DNA of 64,000 bases. It comes from Polytrichum commune (taxonomy: Eukaryota; Streptophyta; Polytrichopsida; Polytrichales; Polytrichaceae). The number at the start of each line of letters is the position of its first letter. Within the stretch, counting starts at the first letter, position 1. Below, piece after piece: positions 49,079-62,530 of the stretch. Under the pieces are notes generated by a model, which worked only from the letters and a program-made list of their open reading frames with translations, searched no databases and was not told the DNA's origin. The stretch is from contig OX485809.1 of NCBI GenBank assembly GCA_950295325.1, positions 23,264,144 to 23,328,143 of the forward strand, written 5' to 3'. Made by a program: the position numbers and the translations under genes.

Positions 49079-50921
49079 TTACGAATTTCTTGGGAGTTGT
49101 GAAGTAGGTGGGCTTAGCATGTCTATATTTGGAGTATATGTTGGAACTAGAGAGTTTCCAACTAATACACCAAAGACAAGATGCACCAACACACTGAATG
49201 ATTGGAAACACGCTAGTGTTGCACCAACACAACTGATGGTTGCTCCCGTCCTTTTAAAGGGCAACTCTATTATGAGCTTTTATGATGTAGAGTGGGGAAC
49301 AAAATGTACAGAAATTGAGTTTGCAAATGTAGATAATCTCTAGATTACGCTCAATTTATGAAATTGATTACATTAAGTAAAGTCAGATTACTCCAAAACT
49401 CAGCTTATTTGTACTACCTATTCAAGAAATATAATCTGAACCATAAATGAAGAATCTGCACCTGAAGCTGTGAGTTTTGTTGCACTGCATAGAAAGGTGT
49501 TTTTGTTGGGCTAATAAGACAAGCCAGAATGGCAGGTCATGCATGTGAACGTGGCCAAGGAGTCTTATTCACCTTCCACTGTTTCAAGCTTAGGGAAAGC
49601 CCCAAATGTGCAGTCCGGGTACATTTCAAGCTACGGAGGCTGCCGTGCACTCATCCGCGGCTAGACAGACAGCGGAATGAGAGAGCCAGTTTGTCAGAGC
49701 AGCAGCGCCACCCCAATGTACTCACACTGCTTACCGGCTACATGACCATGATACCTAATTTACCCCCTCCTCCTGCCAGTCTTTCTTGGCTGCATGTGCA
49801 ACTGCTCATCCGATGCTGTTGGATTCTTTCTCTTTGAGGTAGCTTTTGGAATTTATGATTCGTTTTTAACCTTTTGGTTTTGTTTGCCGCCTGTTGTCGA
49901 CTCAGATTTGGTCGCAAAGTGGCAATATCCATCATCATCACCATCATCATCAGGGCGGAGGGGCTAGCCAGCATTAGAGCTGTTGGGCAGGTGATCAGAG
50001 GTGAGCACCATCATCTTCCTCCTAACTCCTGAACCTAATTTTGAGTACTTGAGGTTATGTGAACGAAAGTTGAACTTGGTTTGCATGGTTGCAGTCCCGT
50101 TGCAGTGCAATCAAGTGCTCTCATCTGCTGGTCCTAGAGGGTTAGATCAAATCAGAGTACATTGGCCTATTTGCCTTTGTCGACGCTGGCGCAGGTTGGA
50201 AGTCATCATCGACATCTGGGTTACTGCTTCGGCTCCACTCAAGGTCTTCAGTCTCATTGCTTGACTCATGTGACACTGTTCTCATCATGATGAGCTGGGC
50301 CGGATTATGAGCTTTGCTTTTGGGCTGATTCGCTACTTTGCATTTGATCTTACTCGGATGATCAGACATAATATCCAGTAACTTGATGATGCAGTGTCGC
50401 TCTCCATGCCCAATGTTTTATATCCATCTTCGACATTTTAAATCCTAAAGCTCAGGTTGTGTGGTTACTTGCTTGATGCGCAGAGTCGCACTTCTGCACT
50501 TAGTCATGGCCTGCGCCAAGTCGTTTCGGGTGTGGCAGTAGTCACTGCAAGTACGTGTCGACTGTGCTGCCTTGTTAATTCTGCACTCCGGGCACACTAA
50601 CTCTAGGTGGGTGGCTGACTGCTTCGACGTTTCAATGTCATCCCATTCGATGCCAGTACGTTGCAACAACCGATTACAGAACTCTGATGTAGGTAGATGC
50701 CAGTGGCCAACCGGCTGCTTCCTGCTGCAATAGTAGTGCCCCGCAATTCTATTCATGGTGATTTTGGCCCAATTTTGAGCCAGAAATTGTGTGGTACGGC
50801 GGTGGTGGAAGACCCATGCGTGGATTGCGAGTGGTTGAGTGGCCGGGGTGGGTGGTGCTGATCGGAAGGAAATGGATCCAATTTCATTGCTATGAATGAT
50901 CTGTGAAAACATATCAGCAGG
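49079..50921. other. Upstream region of the ARM-repeat gene
   Basis: GC rises from about 49500. No other coding sequence is convincing; the interval probably holds the promoter and a leader, possibly with introns. ORFs on the minus strand here lack any recognised domain. Confidence 0.4.
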
Positions 50922-53063
50922 ATGCGCGTCGACTGTGGAATCAATGTCACTGAGGAGCCTGGTGGAAATAGCCGACGATTTTCGAACCTGTCATCGCTAA
51001 TATTCCAGCCCAAAACTGCTGCAGGTGCTCCTCCTAATCGTCATCATCATCATCACACCCATCGCAGGGTGAAAACTGAGACATGCTTGGGAGGCGGAGA
51101 CTGGCGGAGCAGCTTCCGAGATGTCGTGCTCTGTGAGTATCCCGGGTTCTCGGTTCGTAAGCAGGGAACTGAGAAGAGCCGGAGGTCGAAAAGCGTCGTC
51201 GAAGACATCGACGTTGCAAAGGCTGGGCCAAACAGAGAGGTTGACGATCGACGTCGTCGGCGGCTCTCGACACAAGGATGCAGGGGAAATGCCACTCATC
51301 CGGTGATCAGTTCTGCAAAACCTTGGCTACGTGATCATCGACATGGCGACGAGTCCTCGAAAGGCGATGACACCGATCTGCTTCGGCGATGGCTGCGTCC
51401 TCTGGTCAGATCAATTGGTGGGAAGAACGGGTCATTCCGGGAGAAAATTAGCTTGCAACTGAAGGAGGAGGATGTAAACGTGGGAGTGCACACACGGGAA
51501 GCAACCTGGAAAGCTGTCGAGATTGCCCGAATCCATGACCAGACGTATACCACTGCAACGACGTGCTTCCAGCTTCCCAATCCTGATCAACATGGCCGGT
51601 GGTCAGGCAACCGTATATTACACGAGTCTCGTGGCCAGGATCACCATGTAATGCCAGTTATGGCACCACCCTTGGGCTTTGCACCTCATCCATCTGTTCA
51701 TTCAAAATTGCAATCCAGGCATGTCGTAGAGCCCGCTGCGAATGTTGTGATGCAGACAGAGTTTCGGGACCTTGACGAGAACCTTGATGATGCTGTGAGC
51801 TGTTCTCAAGAAGCGGTCTCTGGTCCTGACCACCGGAAGCATCAGCATTATCAGCAGCAGCAACAGGCAAAGCTGGTCAATATGCGAGGAGTTGCTGCTG
51901 CGGAGCTCGGATTGAACCTGAGGGTGATGCGTGAGTCGAAGCATGTGGTGAATCGGCTTTATAGTTTCAAGTCAGGGGGTGAAGAGCAAGCTGGGCGAGC
52001 TGCAGCAGAGGTGAGGTTCTTAGCTCGGGACAACGCGGCCGCTAGGGTGACTCTGGCGGTCTTAGGTGCCATTCCTCCGCTGGTGGAATTGTTGGACTCC
52101 AGCTTCCCATTCTGCGCACACTCAGCTATCCTTGCCCTTCTCAACCTAGCCATCGGCAACGACCTTAACAAGGCTTCCATTGTCATAGCTGGATGCGTCC
52201 CGAAGATGGTCCGGCTTCTGCAGGAGCCCGAGCCCGCGTTGCAGGAAGCTGTGGTGGCAGGATTCCTCAGCCTGTCTGCACTGGACCGCAACAAACCTGT
52301 GATCGGATCCTCGGGTGCGGTGCCACAGCTAGTGAAGCTCCTGGAGACCGGAGGCGATCAAATCCGCAGGGACACACTCCGAACCTTGTACAACCTGTCC
52401 ATTGCACAATGCAACATCAACGTACTCGTTGATGCTGGTGCCATGGCTGCCATTGTGAGCACTCTCAAACATGTCCCTCCGACTAATGCTGAGAAATCTC
52501 TCTCTGTTTTAAGCAACATGGTGGCTGTGGCGGTCGGTCGTCAAGCAGTGATGAATGATGAAGATGCTCTAACTAGTCTCATTGACATCCTCGCCTGGGC
52601 TGACCGATCCACATGTCAAGAGAAAGCTGTCTATGTGCTTCTGGTCATCAGCCACTACAATCATGGCCACCGACAGGCCATGGTGCAGAAACGAGCCATA
52701 CCCGCACTCTTGGAGCTTTCCTTGCTGGGAACCTTGCTGGCTCAAAAGAGGGCAATCTGTGTGTTGGAGTGCCTGCGTGAAGAACGAGAGTCCAGAGGAC
52801 GGCCACTGTCTGCGCCTATGCGACGCACACGGAAATCCAAGGAAGAGAACCCGAACCAAGCAGATCTAGATGATGCCGCGGCTGGCGATGGCAGGAAAAT
52901 CGTGAACATCATGGTGCAGCAGAGCTTGGAGAGGAATCTGCAGAGGATTGTCCGGCGAGCGAATGGACCTGTTGCTCCTCATCATGCCTTGGAGTTCGTT
53001 CCAGGATCTGCAAAGATAAAGTCTCTCATCGGATGTTCAAGTTCCAAGAGCCTCCCCTACTGA
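50922..53063 (+). CDS. Armadillo-repeat protein (plant At2g25130/At4g31890-like)
   Basis: Single exon of 713 residues. ATG 50922 is the first in frame after a TGA at 50904. Residues 1-330 are low-complexity: His run (HHHHHTHRR, about 41-49), Arg-rich RRRRRLS (about 110-116), Gln run (QQQQQ, about 311-315). An armadillo array follows from about 345 to 620, with blocks ARDNAAARVTLAVLGAIPPLVELL, ALLNLAIGNDLNKASI, GFLSLSALDRNKPVIGSSGA, LRTLYNLSIAQ, LSNMVAVAVGRQAV, CQEKAVYVLL and LLAQKRAICVLECL. This order matches the plant ARM family related to PUB-type U-box proteins, but no U-box is seen. The C-terminal tail is basic, then Ser-rich. Such proteins act as protein-interaction scaffolds; the specific partner is unknown. 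Base composition is clearly GC-richer than the flanks. Confidence 0.9.
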   Translation: MRVDCGINVTEEPGGNSRRFSNLSSLIFQPKTAAGAPPNRHHHHHTHRRVKTETCLGGGDWRSSFRDVVLCEYPGFSVRKQGTEKSRRSKSVVEDIDVAKAGPNREVDDRRRRRLSTQGCRGNATHPVISSAKPWLRDHRHGDESSKGDDTDLLRRWLRPLVRSIGGKNGSFREKISLQLKEEDVNVGVHTREATWKAVEIARIHDQTYTTATTCFQLPNPDQHGRWSGNRILHESRGQDHHVMPVMAPPLGFAPHPSVHSKLQSRHVVEPAANVVMQTEFRDLDENLDDAVSCSQEAVSGPDHRKHQHYQQQQQAKLVNMRGVAAAELGLNLRVMRESKHVVNRLYSFKSGGEEQAGRAAAEVRFLARDNAAARVTLAVLGAIPPLVELLDSSFPFCAHSAILALLNLAIGNDLNKASIVIAGCVPKMVRLLQEPEPALQEAVVAGFLSLSALDRNKPVIGSSGAVPQLVKLLETGGDQIRRDTLRTLYNLSIAQCNINVLVDAGAMAAIVSTLKHVPPTNAEKSLSVLSNMVAVAVGRQAVMNDEDALTSLIDILAWADRSTCQEKAVYVLLVISHYNHGHRQAMVQKRAIPALLELSLLGTLLAQKRAICVLECLREERESRGRPLSAPMRRTRKSKEENPNQADLDDAAAGDGRKIVNIMVQQSLERNLQRIVRRANGPVAPHHALEFVPGSAKIKSLIGCSSSKSLPY

Positions 53064-54765
53064 CCACCCCGGGTTTCTACTTCACTTCATACAAATTCCA
53101 CCTGCCATTCACGGTGATGTGTCATCAGCTTCCATCCTCGATTGGTACTCACCACATTCAGACTCTTCCACCATTGAAGTGCATCAATGTTCACCGTGAG
53201 AACATCATGTCTTTTATTTCAAACATTTAAAGGATTGCAGAATAAGCCTGGAAGACATCGATCTTGACAGAAGAATTGCATTTGAATTTATGGTGTGGTT
53301 GTTGGCACCGCTTTCGAAGTAGGGATTAGAGATTACAGGCTATAGTGTGAGATCAGAGACTATGGAGGTGCATGAGAAGAAATAGACTCTGGCAACACTC
53401 TTCACTACGCAACATACGTACTTTTATGTTCGAGTTGCCATATTGCCACGGTTTCATCCTGATCAAACTCCCTGAAACTCGACGTGTGATTGGATGGTGG
53501 AGGAAACCCAGCTAGACTACAAAGGATACCAATGTGAATGGGGGCTCAAGTGTACATGTTGCAACATATTTATATACCTAGCAGATCCCGGATTTTTTCA
53601 AGATCGATTCCATCAAGTCCGATTTCTTCAATGGCTGCTACACGCATTACTCTTATTACACATTGACAGCCACTTTGGTGGGCTTCTTCACTTCAGGTAC
53701 TCAATCTCTCCTTCCACTCTCATCTGCATACTTGTCAGTGTGGTTTATATTGATCTTCGTAATGGAAATCTGTAGTGATGGATTGCAACGTCCTTACAAA
53801 GTGGTTGGGAACAAGCCTTTAGCATTCTCTTGGTAAAAATTGTTAGGGCTTACACTCTGAAACAATACATACATCACCAAACTTCTGATTTGAAGTGAAT
53901 GCAGATTGCAGGCTTTGTATGCATATATTTTCTCCGGATGATTTCTTTCTGGCTGCTGTTATAAAGATTTGGCAAGGGCAGATATTCTCCAACATGCTTC
54001 ATAATGGAGGACTCTCAATGCAAGGTGGTAAGTACACCTGGTAGGACTAAAATTAGGCTAGGTCACCGTAAGTTGCGGTAAGTTTCCAACACTCGTGTGA
54101 GAAATAATCAATTTTGCAAGGTGCCACATTAAACTTCATATCACTCTTAACCAATGACATCGCGCCGTATGGCATTCATGGTTACAATTAATTACGGCAG
54201 GCATGTAGGTTAGACTCGTTTTTGTTGAGCGTTTTGTTGATTGTATGTAGTAGAACGGGTGTAGAACTGATTTAGGTGTAGGATCATTGAAACTTGAAAC
54301 CCAACGGCAACTTGCCAAGGCGCTATGGTGGCTCACTTCATAAGCAGCATGCAGACATTTTGATTGCATTTTGTCGTATCATTTCGATTGCCTCTGTGGA
54401 TCACATGTGGTCCACCTCTTCCATTGGCGTTTTCCTGAATGCATTATCAATTGTGGTTTGCCTCTTGTTATATGAATCTATATACTCACGGTTGAGTTGA
54501 TTAGATTTAAGAATTTGATCGATTGGATGCTTGTAACTCTTGTTACAGCTATGACAATTAGACATGGATGGATTGTATACGCTCATATGCAGCTATTGCC
54601 TCTTGGCCAGTTACTACAGCAATAAATGGCAGTAACTACACTGATATATGCAACTAAATCGCCCCAAACAAATTTATTGACATTTCGCACTATTTTGAAT
54701 ATTTACTACCACAGTACAAAGCACAGTATTATTTTGATGCTTTAGTTGCTTTAGGGATGAAGGAT

Positions 54766-54849
54766 GGGGCGAACCAACCCGTACACTGGATCCTTGGAGG
54801 CAAGGGTTTAGGCATCTAACAAGGAATGAGTGTATGGGTTGGTTCGTCC
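54766..54849. repeat. Small foldback, 84 bp
   Basis: The arm GGCGAACCAACCCGTACACT is matched inverted by AGTGTATGGGTTGGTTCGTCC. No target-site duplication was identified. Confidence 0.5.
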
Positions 54850-57562
54850 AAATCTAGGAATGAATAAGCTAAGTTATAAGCGTACATGATCTTGATTTTA
54901 CCCAAAGTAATTTGCTTGGGTAAGGAGGCAACCAATTCTTGAAAGCAGCCTAATTGCACACGGTATTAGTGTAGAGCTCTGTAAATGCTTTTGGTACCAT
55001 ACAAATCCAAAGCGCTCTCTAAAGGTGCACAATACTTCACTCTAATGGCTGGGGATTTGTGGCACCCATGTCTCACTCATATTATCTCATTTGGTGTCGC
55101 TTGTTCAACTCCTTGGATGATTGAAGCCAAATTTCTAGAGCATATCTTAATGTGAAGGTGACTTGGCTCATGGTGGATTAGAATGCAAAGAGTGGCACCT
55201 TCTAAAAATTCCTAGGCTACGTGAATACAAAAGATGGGTGGGTGACACCCTAGTCTACAATGCTACAAAAGGTAGTTAAGTTCTAAATTATCCCAAGCCT
55301 AAGAGGGTGCTTAACTTGTGGGTGTGATTGTTTTTAATACGAGAAATAGTTATTCATTCTAAACCCCCTCCCATCCTACTCACTCCCTCTTGGACCTATG
55401 CCCGTTCATGTGTGAGTTGCTTTTCATCTTGCTCCAGCTTCACTTGTTCTTAGGTTGCTTCCTTGCTCTTATGGTCACTCTACCTCTCTTGCCTTTTGCT
55501 CTCTCCTCCTTGCATGTTGTGGTGCATTTTGTAGATCTTGGCATTTAATTATTTTTTCCTTTGCGAGCGCGGTCAGTGTAGCTACCTTGTGGGCGTAGTA
55601 GCCCATGTGTTGTGGCCTAGGGGGCTAAGCACTCAACACATGCATGCACCTATAGCTAAGGCCAAGGCCAATCACCTTAGACTAATTGCTTGCTTGCAAT
55701 TATAGTATGTTGCTTGCTTACAACTTGGTATATGGTTTAGGATTCACTTTGGTATTTGTTGAGCAATGGATTTGCTCACTAGATTTAACATCAAAATGGT
55801 TTACCTAGGGTGGAGCATGGGTGGAGATTCTTGTGAGTATGTACTTGTGAAAATAGTGAGATGGTTCTAGTGGCTAGGTTGTGGGACTTTGTCTTTAAGA
55901 GGTAGTTTTGTTGTAGGAGAGATTCAATATATTGTTTTTGATGAGAATTAGGGTAAAATTTGCGATCAAATTCTTGACTCTTCCCTTTGCAGCTTTTCAT
56001 TCCTGCATTAGGCTCAAGAGCATTAGACTTGGGCATAATATTTTAAGCTCTTCCCTTTTGTTGCTCCCCAATAATTAGCATTTACCTCTAGATCATGGGA
56101 GTTGTCAATCACATTTTTTTGTAGATCTTGGCATTTTAGTTGAAGATAATAAACAGTAATTGACTATTTCTATAATTAGGTCAATTCTCAATGAGGTTCA
56201 TTTTTTAATGATGCACTTTGCATATAAATGACATATGTATTAAAAAATAACTTATAAAACATTTTAAGTTTACATCTAGCTAAACTCTACAATTAATGGG
56301 CAATTAGTTTAGTAGTACAATTCATCCAACGCTTGAATTATATTAACTTTGCAGTTAGATTAATTTAACTTGGCAATTAAAATAACTTTGTAATTGGATT
56401 AGATTAATATTCCAATTAGTTGAACTATACTTTTAATTTGGTTTACCATTGAATTTATCTAACTATGCAAGTAGGTTGCTTTCTTTTTGCAATTAGTTTA
56501 ACTCAACAATAATGTGAATTGTATAACTACCTTAATTATCTGTTTAAGAAATATTGTATTGAAAACCCTATGCTTTTATGCATCTATCAGTTACAATTCA
56601 TTTCCCAGGGAGGTGGACTTGTCATTGAAAGCCCAAAATGATGTGCATGGGTGACTATGAAATAGAACCCCCTATGTATGTGAATTTTGTAGAGGAAAAA
56701 AAATTATATATACAAACTAATGTTGGACCAAATATAGGCAAATACATGGTATCTATAATCAACAACAACAACGACATTAAAGTACCTACATGTGGGTATC
56801 AAATTGTAATACCACTCAAATACTGAAATATGGTGGGTATGTCAAGGGGATAGAATCTTTGTATATCCAAGTAACTTATTATTTGGGTCAACACCATTCT
56901 AAATTATATTGATACTGGGATGATTTTACATAGGTATGAAAGTTCTTGCATTATATATAGACTTGCATGATATTGAAAACAAAAATACCATCAAATCTCC
57001 ATACTCATACCCGCAAAAAGCATAAACTCCTCATTATAGATACTTGAATGGTATCCAAAAAAGACGATACCAGTTCAACATTGGTACAAACAATAGGCTA
57101 GATAATGGGTTTGTGCATTTATATTAAATTATTCAATGTAATGTTATAAATCCCTCCACTATACATACATAATACAAATCATAAAATGAATAGGCCTTCA
57201 TTACATATACAAGTCACTGGGGACGATTATCGTGTGACAACAATGGATGAAAATGGTAGATTGGATGGTACTAACACATCAGTTGTCAATTTTTCTTCTA
57301 AACGTAGGGGCCCCCTTTTGTACATCTACCTAAACTCCAAGATTATTAATGGCCTTTTAAAATGTACACACTAAAGAAAATATACCTCTCCTATATGTAT
57401 ACTATGTATGCTAATGCCCCAAATAATGCCCCTTTCTACACTCACGTTAGTTCGTATGTGGTATGAAGAGTCCACCCCCCGGGTTCATTTCCTTCATCAT
57501 TAAATTCATGCCTTCATTATGTTATTAATCAAATGTTGTTATCAATACCATAACATTACTAA

Positions 57563-57708
57563 GGGGCGGTTTACACCATAGACCATGAACTCGTCCCACG
57601 GAAGATGCCTTATTCTACGGTACGAGTTCATGGTCTACATTTCATGGTCCGGAATCTTAAAAAATTGATTTACAAAGCCGTTGGGCCCCTCACTAGGTGT
57701 AAACCGAA
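57563..57708. repeat. Possible foldback/MITE with GGTTTACACC ends
   Basis: Begins near GGGGCGGTTTACACCATAGACC and ends GGTGTAAACCG. An inner inverted pair (CCATGAACTCGT / ACGAGTTCATGG) is also present. A similar left terminus occurs near 35179. Confidence 0.4.
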
Positions 57709-58193
57709 TGTGGACCAAGAGGAATGACCATGCGGCAAGAAGTGGATGTGCTGGTTTTTTTAATATAAGCCCAAAAAGGGCAGTTTTGGGAAAAAATGAA
57801 GTTTGACCATTTTGTTGACTTCAAATTGCCTTCACTTGCCTACACATGCCTTCACTTATCTTGTCACTTAGTTTTTTCTTCTTTTCGCCTTAAAATTCAG
57901 CAAGTATGGTCAAAATGGAGGAGAGGAGGAGGAAGCTAGTCGTGCTACTAGGATTGTACATATTTTTGTACATGCTTGTGAAGAATGTTGTGGGCATTCA
58001 AACACTGATTTTGCAAGGAGAATGGGAAAAAATTGCAATTTTGAGCGTGGTTTACGAAAGCATTGGACGTAGAGAGAGGAACATATGGAGTCAAGAGAGG
58101 TCTTCTCACAACAATTTTTACAAAAAAAATGAGTGATTCAATTTCTACATGTTCAATGTAATTTACATGTGACATGTACCTTGTGTTGTCACT

Positions 58194-58216
58194 ACACTAA
58201 ATAGGATATTTAGTGT
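58194..58216. repeat. Solo 23-nt palindrome, ACACTAAAT...ATTTAGTGT type
   Basis: Perfect ten-base arms around a 3-base centre, preceded by CT. Same motif as the ends of the 46371-46587 MITE and the solo copy at 2541-2563. Confidence 0.6.
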
Positions 58217-60805
58217 TTGATTATATCTAATTTTGTTACCACCCTACCTTGCTCAACATTAAATTTCAATTCTTTGATAAATAATGTTAGAAGATTTCCC
58301 ATTGCACTTCTTTTGACCACCCTGATCTACAGTCACTAAATGACTACAGATTTTTGTTTTTTGTTTTGCAACTATATTTTTTAAACATTATGGAGCATGT
58401 AATATACCCTTGGAAAGATATGTTTAAGACCTTTCCAACGGTATACTACAAGCCCCCAAATTCCAAACATTGCAGCTGGTAGACCAAAAAAACAAATCTG
58501 CACTTGAATTCTTGAGTTCTAGATGTCCCGCGTTGTTTGATGAAACACTTGTAAGCCGGTTTAAGGGGTAGGGCAAGGTAGTGCTGGTATGTCTCATGGG
58601 CTATAATATAATTAAGGCACATAAAAGGTAGATTCATTAAAACATTCTTGAAATGGCATTTCTTTGACATGGGCCCTTGCCTTTTCCTACCAGACCACCT
58701 CTCTTGTCTCTCTCACCGCAAAACCCATTGGACCATGTCAGTGCATTTATTAGGCCTTAAAAATCATATTTTGGGGACCTCAACCTCCATGGTCCCTCTG
58801 CCATTTTTTCCTTAGTGTAAAGCCCCTAATTCATCCCTTCATCAAACATTGGGTCTGGTGTCGTCCCATGCTTCACAACCTTTGGAGGTAATAGAAGAGA
58901 ACAAAGACATAGACCTCAAAATTCAGAAAGAGCTCATGCCAAAGGATGAGGATGTTGCATCCAAAAGTTAACCCATTTTTTTTGGAAAACTAACTTCAAC
59001 GGGACTTCTAGTACATGATTATGTGACATGTATAGATGTTCACAAGTCATACACTAACAATTTATGTGCCAATGAACCCATAGAAAAATGGATAAATGAA
59101 CAAGACATCCTAAATATTGATAACTAGCCAACACATTCCTTATGGACAAGTCCAATAACGATAAACTTCATCAAATTCATAATAATTTTCACATTCCACA
59201 AATTAGAGAATCCCACTTTGTCCGCCACCCAATTAGAACCCCACACCTCACCCTTATCATACAAGAATGTGAGCCAGACAAAGACATAATAGCTTTAAAA
59301 CCCACAACACAAGTACAAGAAGAAGAAGCAAGGATACTCAACCACATTGGAACATACATATCTACAATCCCTTAGAACGCCTCAAATGGCTATGGGAGAG
59401 TGATGAGAGTCACATGAAAAACCAAACCAACCCACTCCTTAGCCACTTACAACTTCCTCCACAAGACTTTGCTATTTAAATTGCATGGCTCCTCACTAGA
59501 TACATCATCATACTATCAAGGAATAAGACCAATAGCATCATACTTATTAATCAACACCAAAGCATACACCCTCAATCACAACCTTTCTAGTAACCACCTT
59601 CCAACCCATCCACTCATATTACTTGTCGCCCCTCACATGCCCACTTCTACTCAAAAGATACAACTCACCACATACTAGAAATACCATCTTCAGATCACAA
59701 AGCAATGTGCAATCCTCAAAATGGAATGGTGTAGGTTGTGCACACCTAACATAACACTGCACAACAATAGATGCCAAACATTGGGCTGCAATGGTAGCCA
59801 AAGTAAACCCACACAATATTACCATTATGATCCTAACCATAAGGAGTGGACCCCATAACAATTAAACCTAGCAAAATGCCATAACCACCATCCCATCAAA
59901 TGCTATTCGATACTCATCCACACCTAATGGCCCTCCTACTAAAACCAACCATAAACCCTACTAACAAAAATCACATGCATACATAGCCAAGACTCCCCAC
60001 CCAGATACTACACCTTTGCCCCTTGATTCCAATAAACCATCTAAGAAGCTCACAACCTACACATACCCACAAATGAACCCCACACTTACCATTAAACCAC
60101 ACAACTCAACATCGTAGACAAATGGACAAATTCTCCTAAAACCACTTACTCACACCACTTCCAACACAAACGTCAAGCAACTTCCAAATTGTGTCTCATG
60201 GATAGAACATGTATTCCACTTATATATCTGAATTTAAGTGCGAGAGTAGACATGCTAAGTGCGAGAGTAGACATGCTAAGGGTAGATGAGCGAGATAGAA
60301 AGGTCGGAGCCGTCGATCAAGCTCTCAACCACAACGAAGCAAGGACCAACTCTGTGCATTGAAGGGAACGGTCCACAAACAGTTGCGAGATTCAACTTCT
60401 GTGCTAACTCTGTTTGTATTGCTAATGCTCAACATATAGCTGATCAGGCTGAACATGTAGCTATTAGTATCTCCAAATATAGTTCTAAACATGGTTTCAA
60501 CAAAGAGATGATTAGATCATGTAGATTGACATATATTAGATATATAAGTGGAATACTATGTACCATTAGCAGATCCATGATGAAGCATAAACAAAAGAAA
60601 TGAGTTCCAATATCAGACCTGTAATATCCCTTTTATTCTCACCTAACCATGAACCAATCAAATGCAAACGTCTAATCAAAAAAAAAGTTGAATAACACAC
60701 GCATATTTTAAGAAGTGATGGGTCATATTTTAGCCTTTCAATATCACATAGCACACAAATTGTGCATACACAAACCTTGTGCGGTCCAATCACCTGGCAA
60801 ATTCA

Positions 60806-62530
60806 CTATCTTACTCTATTTTGTAATGCATCTTTCACAGTCATAGTCAACACTTCTTTTTTGTCCAAATCCTTATGACCTTTGAAGATGGCAACACCGA
60901 TTTTTTTTCTAGCTAATACATTATGACTCGCTATCCGTTTTTCGAAATCTCGATAAACCTCTGTCTTGAATTGCTTGTCCATAACAAATTGTGTCACTGT
61001 TAATTTATCTGATTCCGAAAGATGTTCAATGCCCTATAAAACAAATGCAGCATCATATTTAATATATGTAATATTAGAATCTTTAAAAAATTGTCAAGTC
61101 CTTAAAACATATTACTCAACATATAAAATATGCATGTTATGACATATTAGTTCAACACTTCATAACATCAAAATAATTTGCAAACATTATATAATTGTAA
61201 ATACATTCCACTTTGCAAGAGATTGTTGCTGCTTCAATGGTTGGTATGAGGGCTTCATCACACTCTTTTAGCAGAAGTGATAAGTCTCATGTGCGATCTT
61301 CTTGTCTGGACTCCACAATCAATTTTCTTTTCTCTAGAATCTAATTCCACCCTAGAAGAATCCGTTATTAACTTCACAACCTGAAATTCAATAAATCAAT
61401 ACGTATTTAATTACTTATTAAACCTATAATATTTTCTACATTAATACAATATTTCTCAAACACATCGAAATATATTTTAAATGTTATTTCAAACAAAAGT
61501 TCGAACTTGGAAAAAAATATCTGTAAAGAAGGCTTTTCAATGACGACACATACGGCAATAAGTTGCCATATTATCTGTCAAAATTATCTGTGTCATTCTA
61601 ATGATGGATTAGTACAAGTGTTCATAAGATGACCAAAATGAAACAATGAAGATAGAATATAAAACATATAACAAAAATATTATATAGAAATAAATATTAT
61701 TTTTTAGACAATATAAAATGAGGCATAAATAAATGGTTTGTTATTTGGCATTCGACTTGTGGGACAACGTTATGGATGGGGTATACTCAGAAAATCATAA
61801 GTTTTTGACTATAACATATCTGAATTATTGTAATATTTTATCTTCATCACATATTATATAATATTTAAAATCATATTAATTATTTTCAAATAAATTTCAT
61901 AATAATAATATTATTATTATTATAATTGATTTTTGAGTTCACCAATCTACCATAAAGTGAAATATAGTATTTTGACTTATTATTAACAAAGGTTTGAGCA
62001 ATCAAATCCGTGCAAAATAAATGAATTATGAACAAAAAAGAAATGTCTATGACAACACGCCATAATTATATGTTGCACACGTTGATATCTTGCGATAATT
62101 ATCAAAATAACCATGTGGAATTCAAATTCAAATCATGGCCTTGGAAACAATTCATGGGAGGTTAGAAAATAAGCTTAGAACATCCAAGGCCACATCATTG
62201 CCCCTTGCCAACTAATTGATATTTACAAAATAGCTAGTAGTACACAATAGCTATAAATGAGAAAATAGGTCTTACATGCCAACTCGGAGGTGTTTCATTA
62301 AAGTAAGCTCCATCCGAGTTTCTTGATGGAGTCGTCCGATTTTTGTTACCGGATGACTTTACTTGAGTGCCATGAATCCCCGGCCCTACTGCTAGGGCTA
62401 GGGTGAACCAACAGGTACACTCGTACCTTCGGGGGATGAAGGCCTCGCGGATGACACTGAAAACTTCATCCTTCTTTATGGGGAAGCCCGCTTGACTACA
62501 AATCCCATATTGAGTGCACTTCGCCTTCAA
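60806..62530 (-). other. Candidate exons of an unrecognised, possibly TE-derived minus-strand gene
   Basis: Three exon-like stretches. 62530-62277 ends at a good donor (CAT/GTAAGA) and contains VFSVIREAFIPRRYEC. About 61290-61210 has DEALIPTIEAATISCKVE. 61033-60806 follows an acceptor TTTTATAG, encodes GIEHLSESDKLTVTQFVMDK and a charged tail (RKKIGVAIFKGHKDL), and stops at TGA 60806. The order faintly resembles C-termini of transposon-associated MYB/SANT-like proteins, but no motif is decisive and linking phases are not established. No ATG-containing first exon was identified. Confidence 0.25.

Larger units (their letters stand above)
53064..60805. other. Gene-poor AT-rich region
   Basis: No gene recognised over 7.7 kb. 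Bases 58850-60150 have strong A/C bias with scattered short ORFs. A 22-bp tandem duplication (GTGCGAGAGTAGACATGCTAAG) lies at about 60239-60281, just before an unrecognised 105-codon ORF at 60286-60603. Confidence 0.45.

Noticed and set aside
52193..52432. Plus-strand 79-codon ORF inside the ARM gene
   Set aside because: Out-of-frame shadow of the ARM-repeat coding sequence.
59142..59678. ORFs in the A/C-rich region
   Set aside because: Compositional bias alone lengthens ORFs here; no start context, splice sites or domain.
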